From positions 1 to 38,401 of the forward strand of contig CANQOB010000015.1 in the NCBI GenBank assembly GCA_947625385.1: a stretch of DNA of 38,401 nt, written 5' to 3'. Origin of the DNA: an uncultured Clostridia bacterium (lineage in GTDB: Bacteria; Bacillota; Clostridia; Christensenellales; Borkfalkiaceae). Below the pieces are notes generated by a model. That model was not told where the DNA came from, ran no database searches, and saw only the letters and a program-made list of their open reading frames with translations. Of this stretch, positions 1-6,366 are shown piece by piece (the first letter of the stretch is position 1; each line of letters begins with the position of its first letter). Position numbers and translations under genes: made by a program.

Positions 1-537
1 GGGCATCACCTTGCCGCTCCGCTCCGCCGCCTCCAAAAAGAGCTTTTCGATGGCGAGGGAGGAGGCGTCGTCGATGGCGCTCTTGGAGGAGATGAGCTCC
101 CCCGCCTTTCCCTCGCACACCGCGAGCATGCAGGAATCGGGCATGTAGTCGTTGCGCAAAAAGTAGTTGAGGTGGGCGATGACGTCCTCCTTCACCGTCT
201 CCTCGCCGAGCACGATGAGGTCGCAGAACACGAGTTTGGGCACCCAGCCCGTCTTGGAGAAGATGAGGGAGATGCAGTCGGAGACCGTCTCGCCCTCCGC
301 CTCGATCTCCACGGAGGAGGTGCCGCCCGTCGTGCGGTCGCTCCCCTTGGGCACGGCGATCTGCGCGGTGACGGAAAAGCCGCTCTCCGTCTTGTCGATC
401 CCCGCGGCGAGGATGAGCGCCGTCTTCTGGATGTCCACGAGCCCGAAGTCGTTGGAGAAGAAGGCGAACAGCACGACCGCCGCGAGGAGCAGATAGAGTT
501 TCATGGGGATCGTTTTGAGGAAATTACGCTTTTTCAC
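1..537 (-). CDS. Ger(x)C-family spore germination protein, 3' end cut by window edge
   Basis: Third gene of a minus-strand germination operon, encoding the C subunit of a GerA-type germinant receptor, which sits on the outer face of the spore inner membrane. Only the first 179 codons are present. I place the start at a GTG at 537 because a strong AAGGAGG lies four bases upstream; an in-frame ATG lies 11 codons later. The protein starts with a basic stretch and a hydrophobic segment (LLLAAVVLFAFF). It then shows GerAC-family features: AAGIDKTESGFSVTAQIAVP near residues 38-57, and later FSKTGWVPK and CDLIVLGE. GerAC proteins are normally lipoproteins, but no lipobox cysteine is visible after this hydrophobic segment, so it may be held by an uncleaved signal anchor. 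The start overlaps the end of the upstream GerAB-family gene by 14 bases, indicating translational coupling. The paralogue cannot be assigned. Confidence 0.85.
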   Translation of the reverse strand, partial: MKKRNFLKTIPMKLYLLLAAVVLFAFFSNDFGLVDIQKTALILAAGIDKTESGFSVTAQIAVPKGSDRTTGGTSSVEIEAEGETVSDCISLIFSKTGWVPKLVFCDLIVLGEETVKEDVIAHLNYFLRNDYMPDSCMLAVCEGKAGELISSKSAIDDASSLAIEKLFLEAAERSGKVMP

Positions 538-1579
538 GGGACCTCCTTGTGAGCAGCATCAATGCGGGCACGGCGATGGAAAAGAGGGGGAAGATCCAGA
601 AGAGCGCATATCCCGAGACGGCGTGCAGAACGTCGGCGAAGCGGTAGTCGAGGAGGAGGGAGAGGAGGAGAAAGAGGGCGGCGACGCACACGGCGAGGAC
701 GGTCGGGAGATACCTCTTTCTGCCGTACGCCTGCAAGATACATTCCACGCTCCCCTGCAGGGGAAGGGCGGAGGAGAGCGCGAACACGAAGAGGTAGTCG
801 ATGCGCCCGAGCATGGTGATGCCCGAAAAGTATTTGGACGTCGCCGTGAAGGCGAAGAATTGGTTGACCGCCGTCTCTTCGAAGATGCCGTAGAAGGTTG
901 CGAAGAAAAAGAGCACGGCGGCGGCCCCCGCGAGATAGCACAGCGCGCCCTTCCACGCCATGCCCTTGCGGTAGTCTATCTTCCCGAGCATTGGGATGAG
1001 AAGGGCGGCGTCGAAGAAGCGGCTCCACGCGCTCGCCGTGCCGCGCAGAAAGCCCGCCCCGCCCGCCCCCGCGGGTGCGAGCGCGCCGTAGTCCGCCGAG
1101 CCGACGGAGAGGACGAGGATGCCCGCAAGCCCCGCGATCGCGAGGGGGGCGAGGATGTCCCACGTCCGCCCGAAGGAGCCGAGCGGCTTGGAGCAGAGGT
1201 AGGCGAGGAACACGAAGTAGGGCGCAAAGGCGACGAGAGAGGGCAGCGTGTCGTAAAATACGCTCTGCACGAACAGCTTCTGTTCGAGGAGGGGCAGGAG
1301 CGCCGCATAGAGCAGGAACACCGCGAATACCGTGGAGAGAACGGTCGCAACGACGCGCCCGAAGGTGTTTTTCAGGAGGGAGTAGAAGCTCTCGTTGCGC
1401 TTTGCGAGAAGGAGTACGCAGAACACCGCGCCCGCCTGCAAGAGAAAGTGCAGGGCGGCGGGAAAGAGCAAGTCGTTCTTGGCCGCCTCCGCGAGTTGCG
1501 CGGGGAGCAGGACGAGTTTCCCCGCGGGCAGTACGCACGCGAGCAAAAAGAAGATCTGTCTCTGGGAAAAGCGGTTCAT
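524..1579 (-). CDS. GerAB-family spore germination permease (endospore germination permease)
   Basis: Encodes a 351-residue polytopic membrane protein of the spore-permease family (APC superfamily fold), the B subunit of a GerA-type receptor, which is thought to bind the germinant in the spore inner membrane. The ATG at 1579 follows AGGAGG by six bases and overlaps the upstream GerAA-family stop as ATGA, so the two are probably coupled. The protein begins MNRFSQRQIFFLLACVLPAG and continues with about ten hydrophobic segments, including FPAALHFLLQAGAVFCVLLL and LAVCVAALFLLLSLLLDY, ending in a short basic tail (TRRSREKA). The length is near the usual 360-370 residues for the family. The gene sits between the A and C subunit genes, the normal receptor order. 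Which germinant it senses cannot be read from the sequence. Confidence 0.9.
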   Translation of the reverse strand: MNRFSQRQIFFLLACVLPAGKLVLLPAQLAEAAKNDLLFPAALHFLLQAGAVFCVLLLAKRNESFYSLLKNTFGRVVATVLSTVFAVFLLYAALLPLLEQKLFVQSVFYDTLPSLVAFAPYFVFLAYLCSKPLGSFGRTWDILAPLAIAGLAGILVLSVGSADYGALAPAGAGGAGFLRGTASAWSRFFDAALLIPMLGKIDYRKGMAWKGALCYLAGAAAVLFFFATFYGIFEETAVNQFFAFTATSKYFSGITMLGRIDYLFVFALSSALPLQGSVECILQAYGRKRYLPTVLAVCVAALFLLLSLLLDYRFADVLHAVSGYALFWIFPLFSIAVPALMLLTRRSREKA

Positions 1580-3009
1580 TTCAACCTCCTGCGGTTGGGA
1601 CTTTTCAGCGTCTTGGGGCGGGTGGGGAGAGACCCGAGATTGTACTTTACGACGGAGTCGCGCAGGTCGCGGCCCACCATGGGGGCGAAGGGCGCGAGCA
1701 CGGGCACGCCGAAGTTCTCCGCGGTCACGAGATAGAGGATGAGGAAGGCGGTGAAGAGGATGATGCCGTACGTGCCCACGCTCCCCGCGATGAGCAACAT
1801 CGCGAGCCGCACGACGCTCGTCTGCTCGATGAGGTTGGGCACGGCGTACAGCCCGATGCCCGAGAAGGCGATGATGATGATCGCGGGCGTGGAGACGAAT
1901 CCCGCCGAGACCGCCGTCTCCCCGAGTACGAGCGCGCCCACGACGGAGAGCGCCATGCCCACGTATTTCGGCATACGGATGCTCGCCTCGTTCAGCACTT
2001 CGAGCACGAGCAGCACCCACAGCATTTCGAGGGAGGGCGAGAAGGGGATGTCGCGGATGCTCCCCGCGATCGTGAGCAGCAGCTTGACGGGAAAGAGTTG
2101 CAGTTTGAAGAGCTGTCCCGCGATATAAAAGGCGGGCAGATAGATGGCGACGAGCAGCGCAAACAGGCGCAAGAGCCTCGTAAAGGTCGCGCGGTAGGGC
2201 GGGACGAAGTAATCCTCGCTCGATTGGAAGTCCTCCACGAGAAGATAGGGCGCCGTGAGCGCGATGGGAGAGCCGTCCACGAGGATTCCCACCCTGCCCT
2301 CGGCGATCTTGGCGCAGAAGATGTCGGGTTTTTCCGTCGTCCCCACCTGTTTGACGAGCGAGAAGGGGCGGGAGGCGAGAAAGTGGGTGAGATAGGAAGA
2401 ATCGGGCACGATGTCGATGTCGATCGCTTCGAGCTTGGCTTTGATCTCTTTGAGGACGTTTTCGGGCGTCGTGCCGTCGAGATAGCAGAGCGCGACGCAC
2501 GTCTTGGAGCGTCTGCCGATCTCGATCATTTCGATGCGCAGTTCCCCCGTTTTGAGGCGGCGGCGGATGAGGGAAGTATTGATCTTGATGTCCTCGATGA
2601 ACCCCTCCCGCGGACCGCGGACGGCGACGTCGGTGGAGGGCTCGGCGATCGCACGGACGAACACCGTTTTCGTCCCCACGATGAGCGCCTTGTCCATGCC
2701 GTCGAAGAGGATGACGGGGTTGCCGCCGAGCACTTCGTCGGTGAGCTTGTCAAGGTCGCTCTCCATGCGCAGTTCAGGGAAATCCAGCCGCTTTGCGATC
2801 TCCGAGGAGACGGGTTCCCCCGTGTAGTGTTGGAGGGGGCGCACGACCTGTTCGCCGAGCGCTTCCTTATTGGTGACGGCGTCCGAAAAGATACAGGAGA
2901 AGAGAATCCCGTTCTCCGACGCAAAGTCGAAGGTGAGGATATCTTCCGCGGGGAGCCTCTGTTTGAGGGCGTCGAGGCTCGGTTTTCGTTCACCCGTGAT
3001 TTCTTTCAT
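1576..3009 (-). CDS. GerAA-family spore germination protein
   Basis: Encodes a 477-residue germinant receptor A subunit (GerA family). Residues 1-270 form the cytoplasmic N-terminal part, with the family motif RGPREGFIEDIKINTSLIRR near 131-150. The segment EKPDIFCAKIAEGRVGILVDG near 226-246, followed by FQSSEDYF, matches the conserved GerA region. Membrane segments follow from about 281 to 430, including LVLEVLNEASIRMP and VGALVLGETAVSAG, both family hallmarks, and the protein ends in a basic tail. Length is normal for the family. I chose ATG 3009 although no Shine-Dalgarno precedes it. The open frame continues upstream to 3108, but that part runs through a perfect hairpin and is probably not coding. 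A promoter resembling those used by forespore sigma factors ends a few bases before this ATG, so the mRNA may be leaderless. First gene of the operon. Confidence 0.92.
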   Translation of the reverse strand: MKEITGERKPSLDALKQRLPAEDILTFDFASENGILFSCIFSDAVTNKEALGEQVVRPLQHYTGEPVSSEIAKRLDFPELRMESDLDKLTDEVLGGNPVILFDGMDKALIVGTKTVFVRAIAEPSTDVAVRGPREGFIEDIKINTSLIRRRLKTGELRIEMIEIGRRSKTCVALCYLDGTTPENVLKEIKAKLEAIDIDIVPDSSYLTHFLASRPFSLVKQVGTTEKPDIFCAKIAEGRVGILVDGSPIALTAPYLLVEDFQSSEDYFVPPYRATFTRLLRLFALLVAIYLPAFYIAGQLFKLQLFPVKLLLTIAGSIRDIPFSPSLEMLWVLLVLEVLNEASIRMPKYVGMALSVVGALVLGETAVSAGFVSTPAIIIIAFSGIGLYAVPNLIEQTSVVRLAMLLIAGSVGTYGIILFTAFLILYLVTAENFGVPVLAPFAPMVGRDLRDSVVKYNLGSLPTRPKTLKSPNRRRLK

Positions 3010-3014
3010 AAAAG

Positions 3015-3043
3015 AAGTATGGGGAAGGAGGAAGATTCTATAC
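3015..3043 (-). promoter_or_regulatory. Sigma-G/sigma-F-like promoter of the germination operon
   Basis: Read on the minus strand, GTATA (3043-3039) is followed after 17 bases by CATACTT (3021-3015). This fits the forespore sigma-G pattern of GHATR and CATnnTA with one mismatch at the last -10 base. GerA-type operons are known sigma-G targets in Bacillus. The -10 ends only five bases before the ATG at 3009, so transcription would begin at or next to the start codon. The match is by eye and short, so it remains a prediction. Confidence 0.5.
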
Positions 3044-3045
3044 TT

Positions 3046-3258
3046 TCGCGCGATTTGTTTTGCTGGCGCAAAACAAATCGCGCGAGCGAATAGGCGTTTA
3101 TGCCTCAATAGGCTTGATTCCGATTATTCGTTTCATCGGACAGTGTGCGTACCGTGGTGCGCAAATGCAGTGAAAAAGCAAAAAGCGTGGTTTTTGCTTT
3201 TTCCTTTATTTTTAGAGCAAGGGGGCGCGCGGCGGCTTCGAAAGAAGCCGCCGCGCGC
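3046..3258 (+). repeat. Hairpin-rich dispersed repeat, copy 1
   Basis: About 213 nt of non-coding DNA with a string of hairpins. SL1 is an 18-bp perfect stem (3046-3085, loop TGGC). The 60-nt core (3085-3144) contains the stem TCCGAT/ATCGGA (3119-3140). SL4 is GCGTAC/GTGCGC with a four-base loop (3147-3162). SL5 is a 13-bp A/T-rich stem (3172-3203). SL6 is a 15-bp GC-rich stem with a GAAA loop (3225-3258). The copy on the minus strand at 5186-5386 has the same order of hairpins and a core matching at about 51 of 60 positions by eye. Pairs 3, 4 and 6 of SL4 differ between copies while still pairing. The family is not recognised. It could be a structured RNA, a palindromic intergenic repeat or a remnant of a small mobile element. 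It lies between divergently transcribed genes. Confidence 0.75.
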
Positions 3259-3267
3259 TTTTCTTTT
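3225..3267 (+). terminator. Strong intrinsic terminator at the end of repeat copy 1
   Basis: A 15-bp perfect stem (GCGCGCGGCGGCTTC and its complement) closed by a GAAA loop is followed by TTTTCTTTT on the plus strand. No plus-strand protein gene ends just upstream, so it would terminate a short transcript from the repeat itself, or shield the lipoprotein promoter from read-through. Confidence 0.75.
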
Positions 3268-3355
3268 CGCCGAGGATTTTTTTATCCTCATAAAATGGTC
3301 ACGCGCGCGTGAAAAAAATTTTCATGAAAAATTTTCAAAAAGTGCGTGAAAATGC
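3268..3355. other. Short-palindrome spacer before the lipoprotein promoter
   Basis: This stretch holds a GAGGAT/ATCCTC hairpin (3272-3289), a perfect 12-bp palindrome CACGCGCGCGTG (3300-3311) and an A/T-rich near-palindrome around TTTTCATGAAAA (about 3317-3337). No gene is visible. The palindromes could be operators for the promoter at 3356, but nothing identifies a regulator. Confidence 0.4.
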
Positions 3356-3382
3356 TTGACAACGCGGGGGGGGTGATATAAT
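3356..3382 (+). promoter_or_regulatory. Promoter of the His/Cys-repeat lipoprotein, with G8 spacer tract
   Basis: A consensus TTGACA (3356-3361) and TATAAT (3377-3382) are separated by only 15 bases, and the -10 carries an upstream TG (extended -10). The spacer contains eight consecutive G residues (3366-3373). The spacing is two bases short of optimum, so changes in G-tract length could alter promoter strength. Confidence 0.75.
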
Positions 3383-3388
3383 AGATAG

Positions 3389-3404
3389 TGTCATGAAAAT
3401 GACA
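3389..3404 (+). promoter_or_regulatory. Small 5' UTR hairpin with GAAA tetraloop
   Basis: TGTCAT/ATGACA closes a GAAA loop close to the predicted transcription start, about 17 bases ahead of the AGGAGG at 3421-3426. It probably caps and stabilises the 5' end of the lipoprotein mRNA. No ligand-binding structure is visible. Confidence 0.4.
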
Positions 3405-3431
3405 AAAAATAACATTTTATAGGAGGAATGT

Positions 3432-4940
3432 ATGAACACCAAGAAATGGCTCGCACTGGGGCTCTCCGTGGCGCTCGCCGCCACCGCGGCACTTGCCGCC
3501 TGCGCTCCCGAACAGCCCAAAGAACCGGACGAGGGCGACAAGCCCTCAACTCCCCACACCCACACTTTCACAAAGTGGGATTACAGTGACACCGAGCACT
3601 GGAAGGTCTGCCCCGACGACGGGGAGCTCGACGTCAGCTCCCGTGCGCCGCACAAGGTCGACAAGAAAACCCACACCTGCGAATGCGGGTACGTGGCGCC
3701 GCACACCCACAGCTACACCCAATGGGCGCACGACGCCGACCAACACTGGAAAGTCTGTCCCGATGACGGCGCGGTCGACCCCGACTTCCCCAAAGCCGAC
3801 CACAGTTTCGACGGAGACGGCAAGTGCGAATGCGGGTATCAAAAGCCCGAAGTCTATCTTGTCGGTATGATAGCCTCGAAACCGACAAGCAAGCTTCCTA
3901 ACGTATGGCAACAGTTGGGGGAAAACGTCACCGAAGCAGTGCGCAAGAACTGCATCAAAATGGAACTCGGCGAGGACGGCGAGACCTACGAAGTGGAAGT
4001 TCTGCTTTCGAAAACCGATCAGATCAAAGTCTATGACTGCTCGTCAGCAGAAGCGTATCCGAATAATGTGTCGTGGGTGTCTGTTAGTGAGAAAAACGGC
4101 TACCTTGTGAGCTGGAAGCCGGGCGACGCCGAACCCACCTTCCGCGTGCACGACCATACATTCGGGAAGTACGCAAGCGACGCCGGCAAGCACTGGAAGG
4201 TGTGCACCCTCGACGGGACGGTGGAACCGGGCGTCGAAAAGCAAGACCACGACTTTTCGAACGGAGACTGCGTTTGCGGACAGAAGGCGCCCGAGGCTTG
4301 CAAACATACGAACGGATATTCTTTCGCCTATACGGAACTTCCCGAAGCGTCTGCCGAGGGCGGCACGCTGCAAAAGACCTGCCCCGATTGCCACGACACG
4401 CAGGACGTCCATTATGATAAAGGACTCGGAACTGCTTGTAACACCGGAATAGGCGGCAAGACCGTTCTTACGGCGGGTACTTATTATTTGAGAGGTACAA
4501 ACGGATTCCGTTTTGAGACGACCACGGCGGGAACCTATACGTTCCGTTTCGAGGGCAAGTTGATACCCACGATGGCAGACGTAAAGTTGCATACCTTTTA
4601 CATCGGCAGTAGCTATCTCTCTATGTTTGCAAACGCGAAATGTGCAATCCAAGCCTGTGGAGAGGGTGGTAAATACAAGGAACAAATTGCGGCATATGAT
4701 GTTCAGATAGACGGTTTTGTAAACGGACAAAGTAAACAATTCAATTCGCTGACATTCACCGTCAAGGATACCGATGTGGCGGACGGCAAAAAGGTTTGCG
4801 TGCAGGTAGTATTCTATATTAGTAGTTCGGCTCAAAGCGTAAATACCGATGGATATTTGATCACGGTCGAATGCCCCGCGCCCGCCGCCGCTGCTTCCGC
4901 CCCCGCCGAAGTCGCCATGTTGCCCGATACCAAACACTAA
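3432..4940 (+). CDS. Secreted lipoprotein with HWKVC-type His/Cys repeats
   Basis: Encodes 502 residues starting at an ATG six bases after AGGAGG. A signal peptide ends in the lipobox ALAAC, with the lipidated cysteine at residue 24. Three related units (about 42-87, 91-136 and 240-284) have the pattern HTHxFxxW, HWKVCPDDG and CECGY or CVCGQ. Their spaced His and Cys residues could bind a metal such as zinc, but this is not shown. A fourth degenerate Cys/His unit (CKHTNG, TCPDCHDT) follows. Residues 140-238 (EVYLVGMI..) look beta-rich and faintly like a SusE-type carbohydrate-binding domain; this is low confidence. The C-terminal part is beta-rich and ends in an Ala/Pro stretch. One HWKVC unit recurs in the lipoprotein at 24084. 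The gene stands alone with its own promoter between two inverted copies of a hairpin repeat. Its function is unknown. Confidence 0.88.
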   Translation: MNTKKWLALGLSVALAATAALAACAPEQPKEPDEGDKPSTPHTHTFTKWDYSDTEHWKVCPDDGELDVSSRAPHKVDKKTHTCECGYVAPHTHSYTQWAHDADQHWKVCPDDGAVDPDFPKADHSFDGDGKCECGYQKPEVYLVGMIASKPTSKLPNVWQQLGENVTEAVRKNCIKMELGEDGETYEVEVLLSKTDQIKVYDCSSAEAYPNNVSWVSVSEKNGYLVSWKPGDAEPTFRVHDHTFGKYASDAGKHWKVCTLDGTVEPGVEKQDHDFSNGDCVCGQKAPEACKHTNGYSFAYTELPEASAEGGTLQKTCPDCHDTQDVHYDKGLGTACNTGIGGKTVLTAGTYYLRGTNGFRFETTTAGTYTFRFEGKLIPTMADVKLHTFYIGSSYLSMFANAKCAIQACGEGGKYKEQIAAYDVQIDGFVNGQSKQFNSLTFTVKDTDVADGKKVCVQVVFYISSSAQSVNTDGYLITVECPAPAAAASAPAEVAMLPDTKH

Positions 4941-5185
4941 CGCTCATACATTCCCTTCTTCAATGAATTGGGGACGCGGGGGTCACCCTGCGTCCCCCCC
5001 TGTGGGGGGGGACTTGGGTTTCCGCGTCCGCGTGGGCGGCAGGGACCGCCGCACGCCCCCTCGCGGATGCCACCGCTCATGTCGCGCCGCCGCTCACAGT
5101 GCACTGCACTGTTGAGCGAGAATTGCGGCGCTCCACCCGAAAGGGGAGGGAGATGAATAACACTGCGAAATATCGCAACAACTCC
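4941..5185. other. Hairpin-dense GC-rich intergenic block
   Basis: No believable gene is present. The block contains an 11-bp stem GGGGACGC-GGG/CCC-GCGTCCCC (4970-4997), an overlapping alternative hairpin of C7 with G8 (4992-5012), a stem joining GCGT-GGCGG with CCGCC-ACGC (5030-5056), and a long imperfect palindrome CGCTCACAGTGCA/TGCACTGTTGAGCG with one bulge (5091-5118). None has a U-tract, so none is a standard terminator for the lipoprotein gene. The density of palindromes suggests one or more degenerate intergenic repeats. An open frame crosses it on the minus strand but shows no protein-like composition. Confidence 0.55.
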
Positions 5186-5386
5186 GCGCGGCGGCATCAT
5201 TCGATGCCGCCGCGCTCCTAAATTCCAAATTTTGTGCCTTAGGCGGAATTCACTTCCGCCGTGGGCGACACAAGTTGCCGAACCCTTTCGGCTTACTGTC
5301 CGATGAAACCTCGAATCGGAGCCAAACCTATTGAGGCATACACGCCCATTCGCTCGACGAAAATATTTCCGCAGGAAAGATTTTCG
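5186..5386 (-). repeat. Hairpin-rich dispersed repeat, copy 2 (inverted relative to copy 1)
   Basis: Minus-strand counterpart of the repeat at 3046-3258, about 201 nt long. In minus-strand order it has a 13-position stem with one mismatch (5386-5358), the 60-nt core (5354-5295) with the stem TCCGAT/ATCGGA, a 6-bp stem GCCGAA/TTCGGC with a four-base loop (5292-5277), a 7-bp stem GGCGGAA/TTCCGCC (5260-5242), and a 12-bp GC-rich stem GCGCGGCGGCAT (5215-5186). The last stem lacks the U-tract seen in copy 1. It begins only nine bases past the stop codon of the gene at 5395-5838, so the first hairpin could double as that gene's 3' structure. Confidence 0.72.
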
Positions 5387-5394
5387 CCGAAACC

Positions 5395-5838
5395 TTACGC
5401 TATCAGTTTTTTCCACACCTTTTCGAACTCTTCCTCGATGTGCAGAAGCTCTTCGGCGAGCGCTTTGACCTCGTCGTCCGCGCAGTCGTCGCACATCTCG
5501 CCGATGGTGGAGCGCAGCGCAGTCACGCCCATGACGGTGCCCTGTACCATCATTTCCGCGATATGGGAGCGGGAATCGTCCTTCATCGCGCTCATCTTGA
5601 TGCTCCCCCACATCATCGCCTTCTTGAAGGGGTTGGGGTTTTTGAGTTCGATCTCCCGTTCCTTGGCGAGGAGCGTCGCCCTGCCGCTGATGCGCTCGTA
5701 TTCCTCATGCTGGCGCAAGAGCTCCGTCTTGATCTCTTCATCGTCCGTCTCGGGCAGAATGTCCGAAATAGACTGTTTGGCGTACTCGCAGTTGCGGTGG
5801 ATCTCCGCCAATACTTCTTCGCTTTTTTTGATGTCCAT
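5395..5838 (-). CDS. Small helical hypothetical protein, possibly ferritin-like
   Basis: Encodes 147 residues starting MDIKKSEEVLAEIH. I chose the ATG at 5838 because GGAGG sits about seven bases upstream; the frame has another ATG six codons earlier that would lie over the ribosome site. The protein is almost wholly helical and charged, has no signal peptide, and contains several long amphipathic helices, for example SEEVLAEIHRNCEYAKQSI and VKALAEELLHIEEEFEKVW. A more hydrophobic helix pair surrounds MMVQGTVMGVTALRSTIGEM, followed by CDDC. The size and helix spacing resemble a ferritin-like four-helix bundle of the small Clostridial DUF type, but no clear metal-ligand pattern was found, so this is only a suggestion. 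It is transcribed divergently from rplU and ends next to repeat copy 2. Confidence 0.75.
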   Translation of the reverse strand: MDIKKSEEVLAEIHRNCEYAKQSISDILPETDDEEIKTELLRQHEEYERISGRATLLAKEREIELKNPNPFKKAMMWGSIKMSAMKDDSRSHIAEMMVQGTVMGVTALRSTIGEMCDDCADDEVKALAEELLHIEEEFEKVWKKLIA

Positions 5839-5905
5839 AATCCTTCCTCCCATCAAAAGATTGCGAAAAAAATCCGACTTCTATGCAAATCGCCGCAAAA
5901 ACCGC

Positions 5906-5934
5906 TTGACTTTTGATGTTTTATATGGTACATT
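5906..5934 (+). promoter_or_regulatory. Promoter of the rplU-rpmA operon
   Basis: TTGACT (5906-5911) and TACATT (5929-5934) are separated by exactly 17 bases, a good vegetative promoter match, and they lie immediately ahead of the probable L21 leader. The divergent small gene starts at 5838, so its control region overlaps this one. Confidence 0.7.
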
Positions 5935-5937
5935 TAT

Positions 5938-6016
5938 CTCCGAGCCGCTAAGAACGGGCAAGCAGAAGTATTCCCGGAGGGGAGTCGCCTAAGTTGTCTT
6001 GCGAGACCGGAGAGAG
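5938..6016 (+). ncRNA. Probable ribosomal protein L21 leader
   Basis: The 5' UTR between the promoter and rplU is structured. CTCCG (5938-5942) can pair with CGGAG (5975-5979), enclosing a CGGG/CCCG helix, and a second small stem lies near 5997-6007. Firmicutes rplU mRNAs commonly carry an L21 leader here that lets the protein regulate its own operon. The position and size fit. I identify it from context and folding by eye without a covariance-model match. Confidence 0.55.
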
Positions 6017-6024
6017 GAGGTAAA

Positions 6025-6336
6025 ATGCGAATGTATGCGATCATCGAAAACGGCGGAAAGCAGTACAAGGTAGCCGAGGGCGATCTCGTCAAGGTCGAAA
6101 AGATCAAGGGCGAGGTCGGCGCGGACGTCACCTTCCACGCTGTACTCATTGCCGACGGCGACACCGTGAAAACGGGCGACGAAGTCAAGACCGCACAGGT
6201 GACGGGGACCATCGAAGCGCAGGATAAGTTCAAAAAGATCATCGTCTTTAAGTACAAAGCGAAGAAGAACGAGCGCAAGAAGCAGGGTCATCGCCAGCCG
6301 TACACCGCAGTCAGAATCGGAAAGATCTCTGTCTGA
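6025..6336 (+). CDS. rplU: 50S ribosomal protein L21
   Basis: Encodes 103 residues, the usual L21 length. It opens MRMYAIIENGGKQYKVAEGD, matching the conserved L21 N-terminus, and contains the later family block KFKKIIVFKYKAKKNERKK and the C-terminal QGHRQPYTAVRIGKI. L21 binds 23S rRNA in the large subunit. AGGAGG ends four bases before the first ATG; the second ATG two codons later would give the more typical MYAIIE start, and either could be used. It is followed after 30 bases by rpmA. The gene sits behind its own promoter and probable autoregulatory leader. Confidence 0.97.
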   Translation: MRMYAIIENGGKQYKVAEGDLVKVEKIKGEVGADVTFHAVLIADGDTVKTGDEVKTAQVTGTIEAQDKFKKIIVFKYKAKKNERKKQGHRQPYTAVRIGKISV

Positions 6337-6366
6337 ACACCACACCGAATATAAGGAGAGAAAATC

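Noticed and set aside
503-3093. Long plus-strand frames across the germination operon
   Set aside because: They are shadows of the GerA, GerB and GerC family genes, Arg/Glu-rich without domain similarity.
3010-3108. N-terminal extension of the GerAA protein to an ATG at 3108
   Set aside because: The extra 33 codons run through the perfect SL1 hairpin and promoter-like sequence, and they do not resemble GerA proteins.
3280-3300. A second forespore-type -10 (CATTTTA on the minus strand) further upstream of the GerAA gene
   Set aside because: No matching -35 occurs at 17-18 bases, and the transcript would have to cross the strong hairpins of repeat copy 1.
4937-5611. A 224-codon minus-strand frame across the hairpin block and repeat copy 2
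   Set aside because: It spans palindromes and the conserved non-coding core and also overlaps the 5395-5838 gene. The similar peptide in copy 1 arises from DNA conservation, and most differences between copies change the amino acid.
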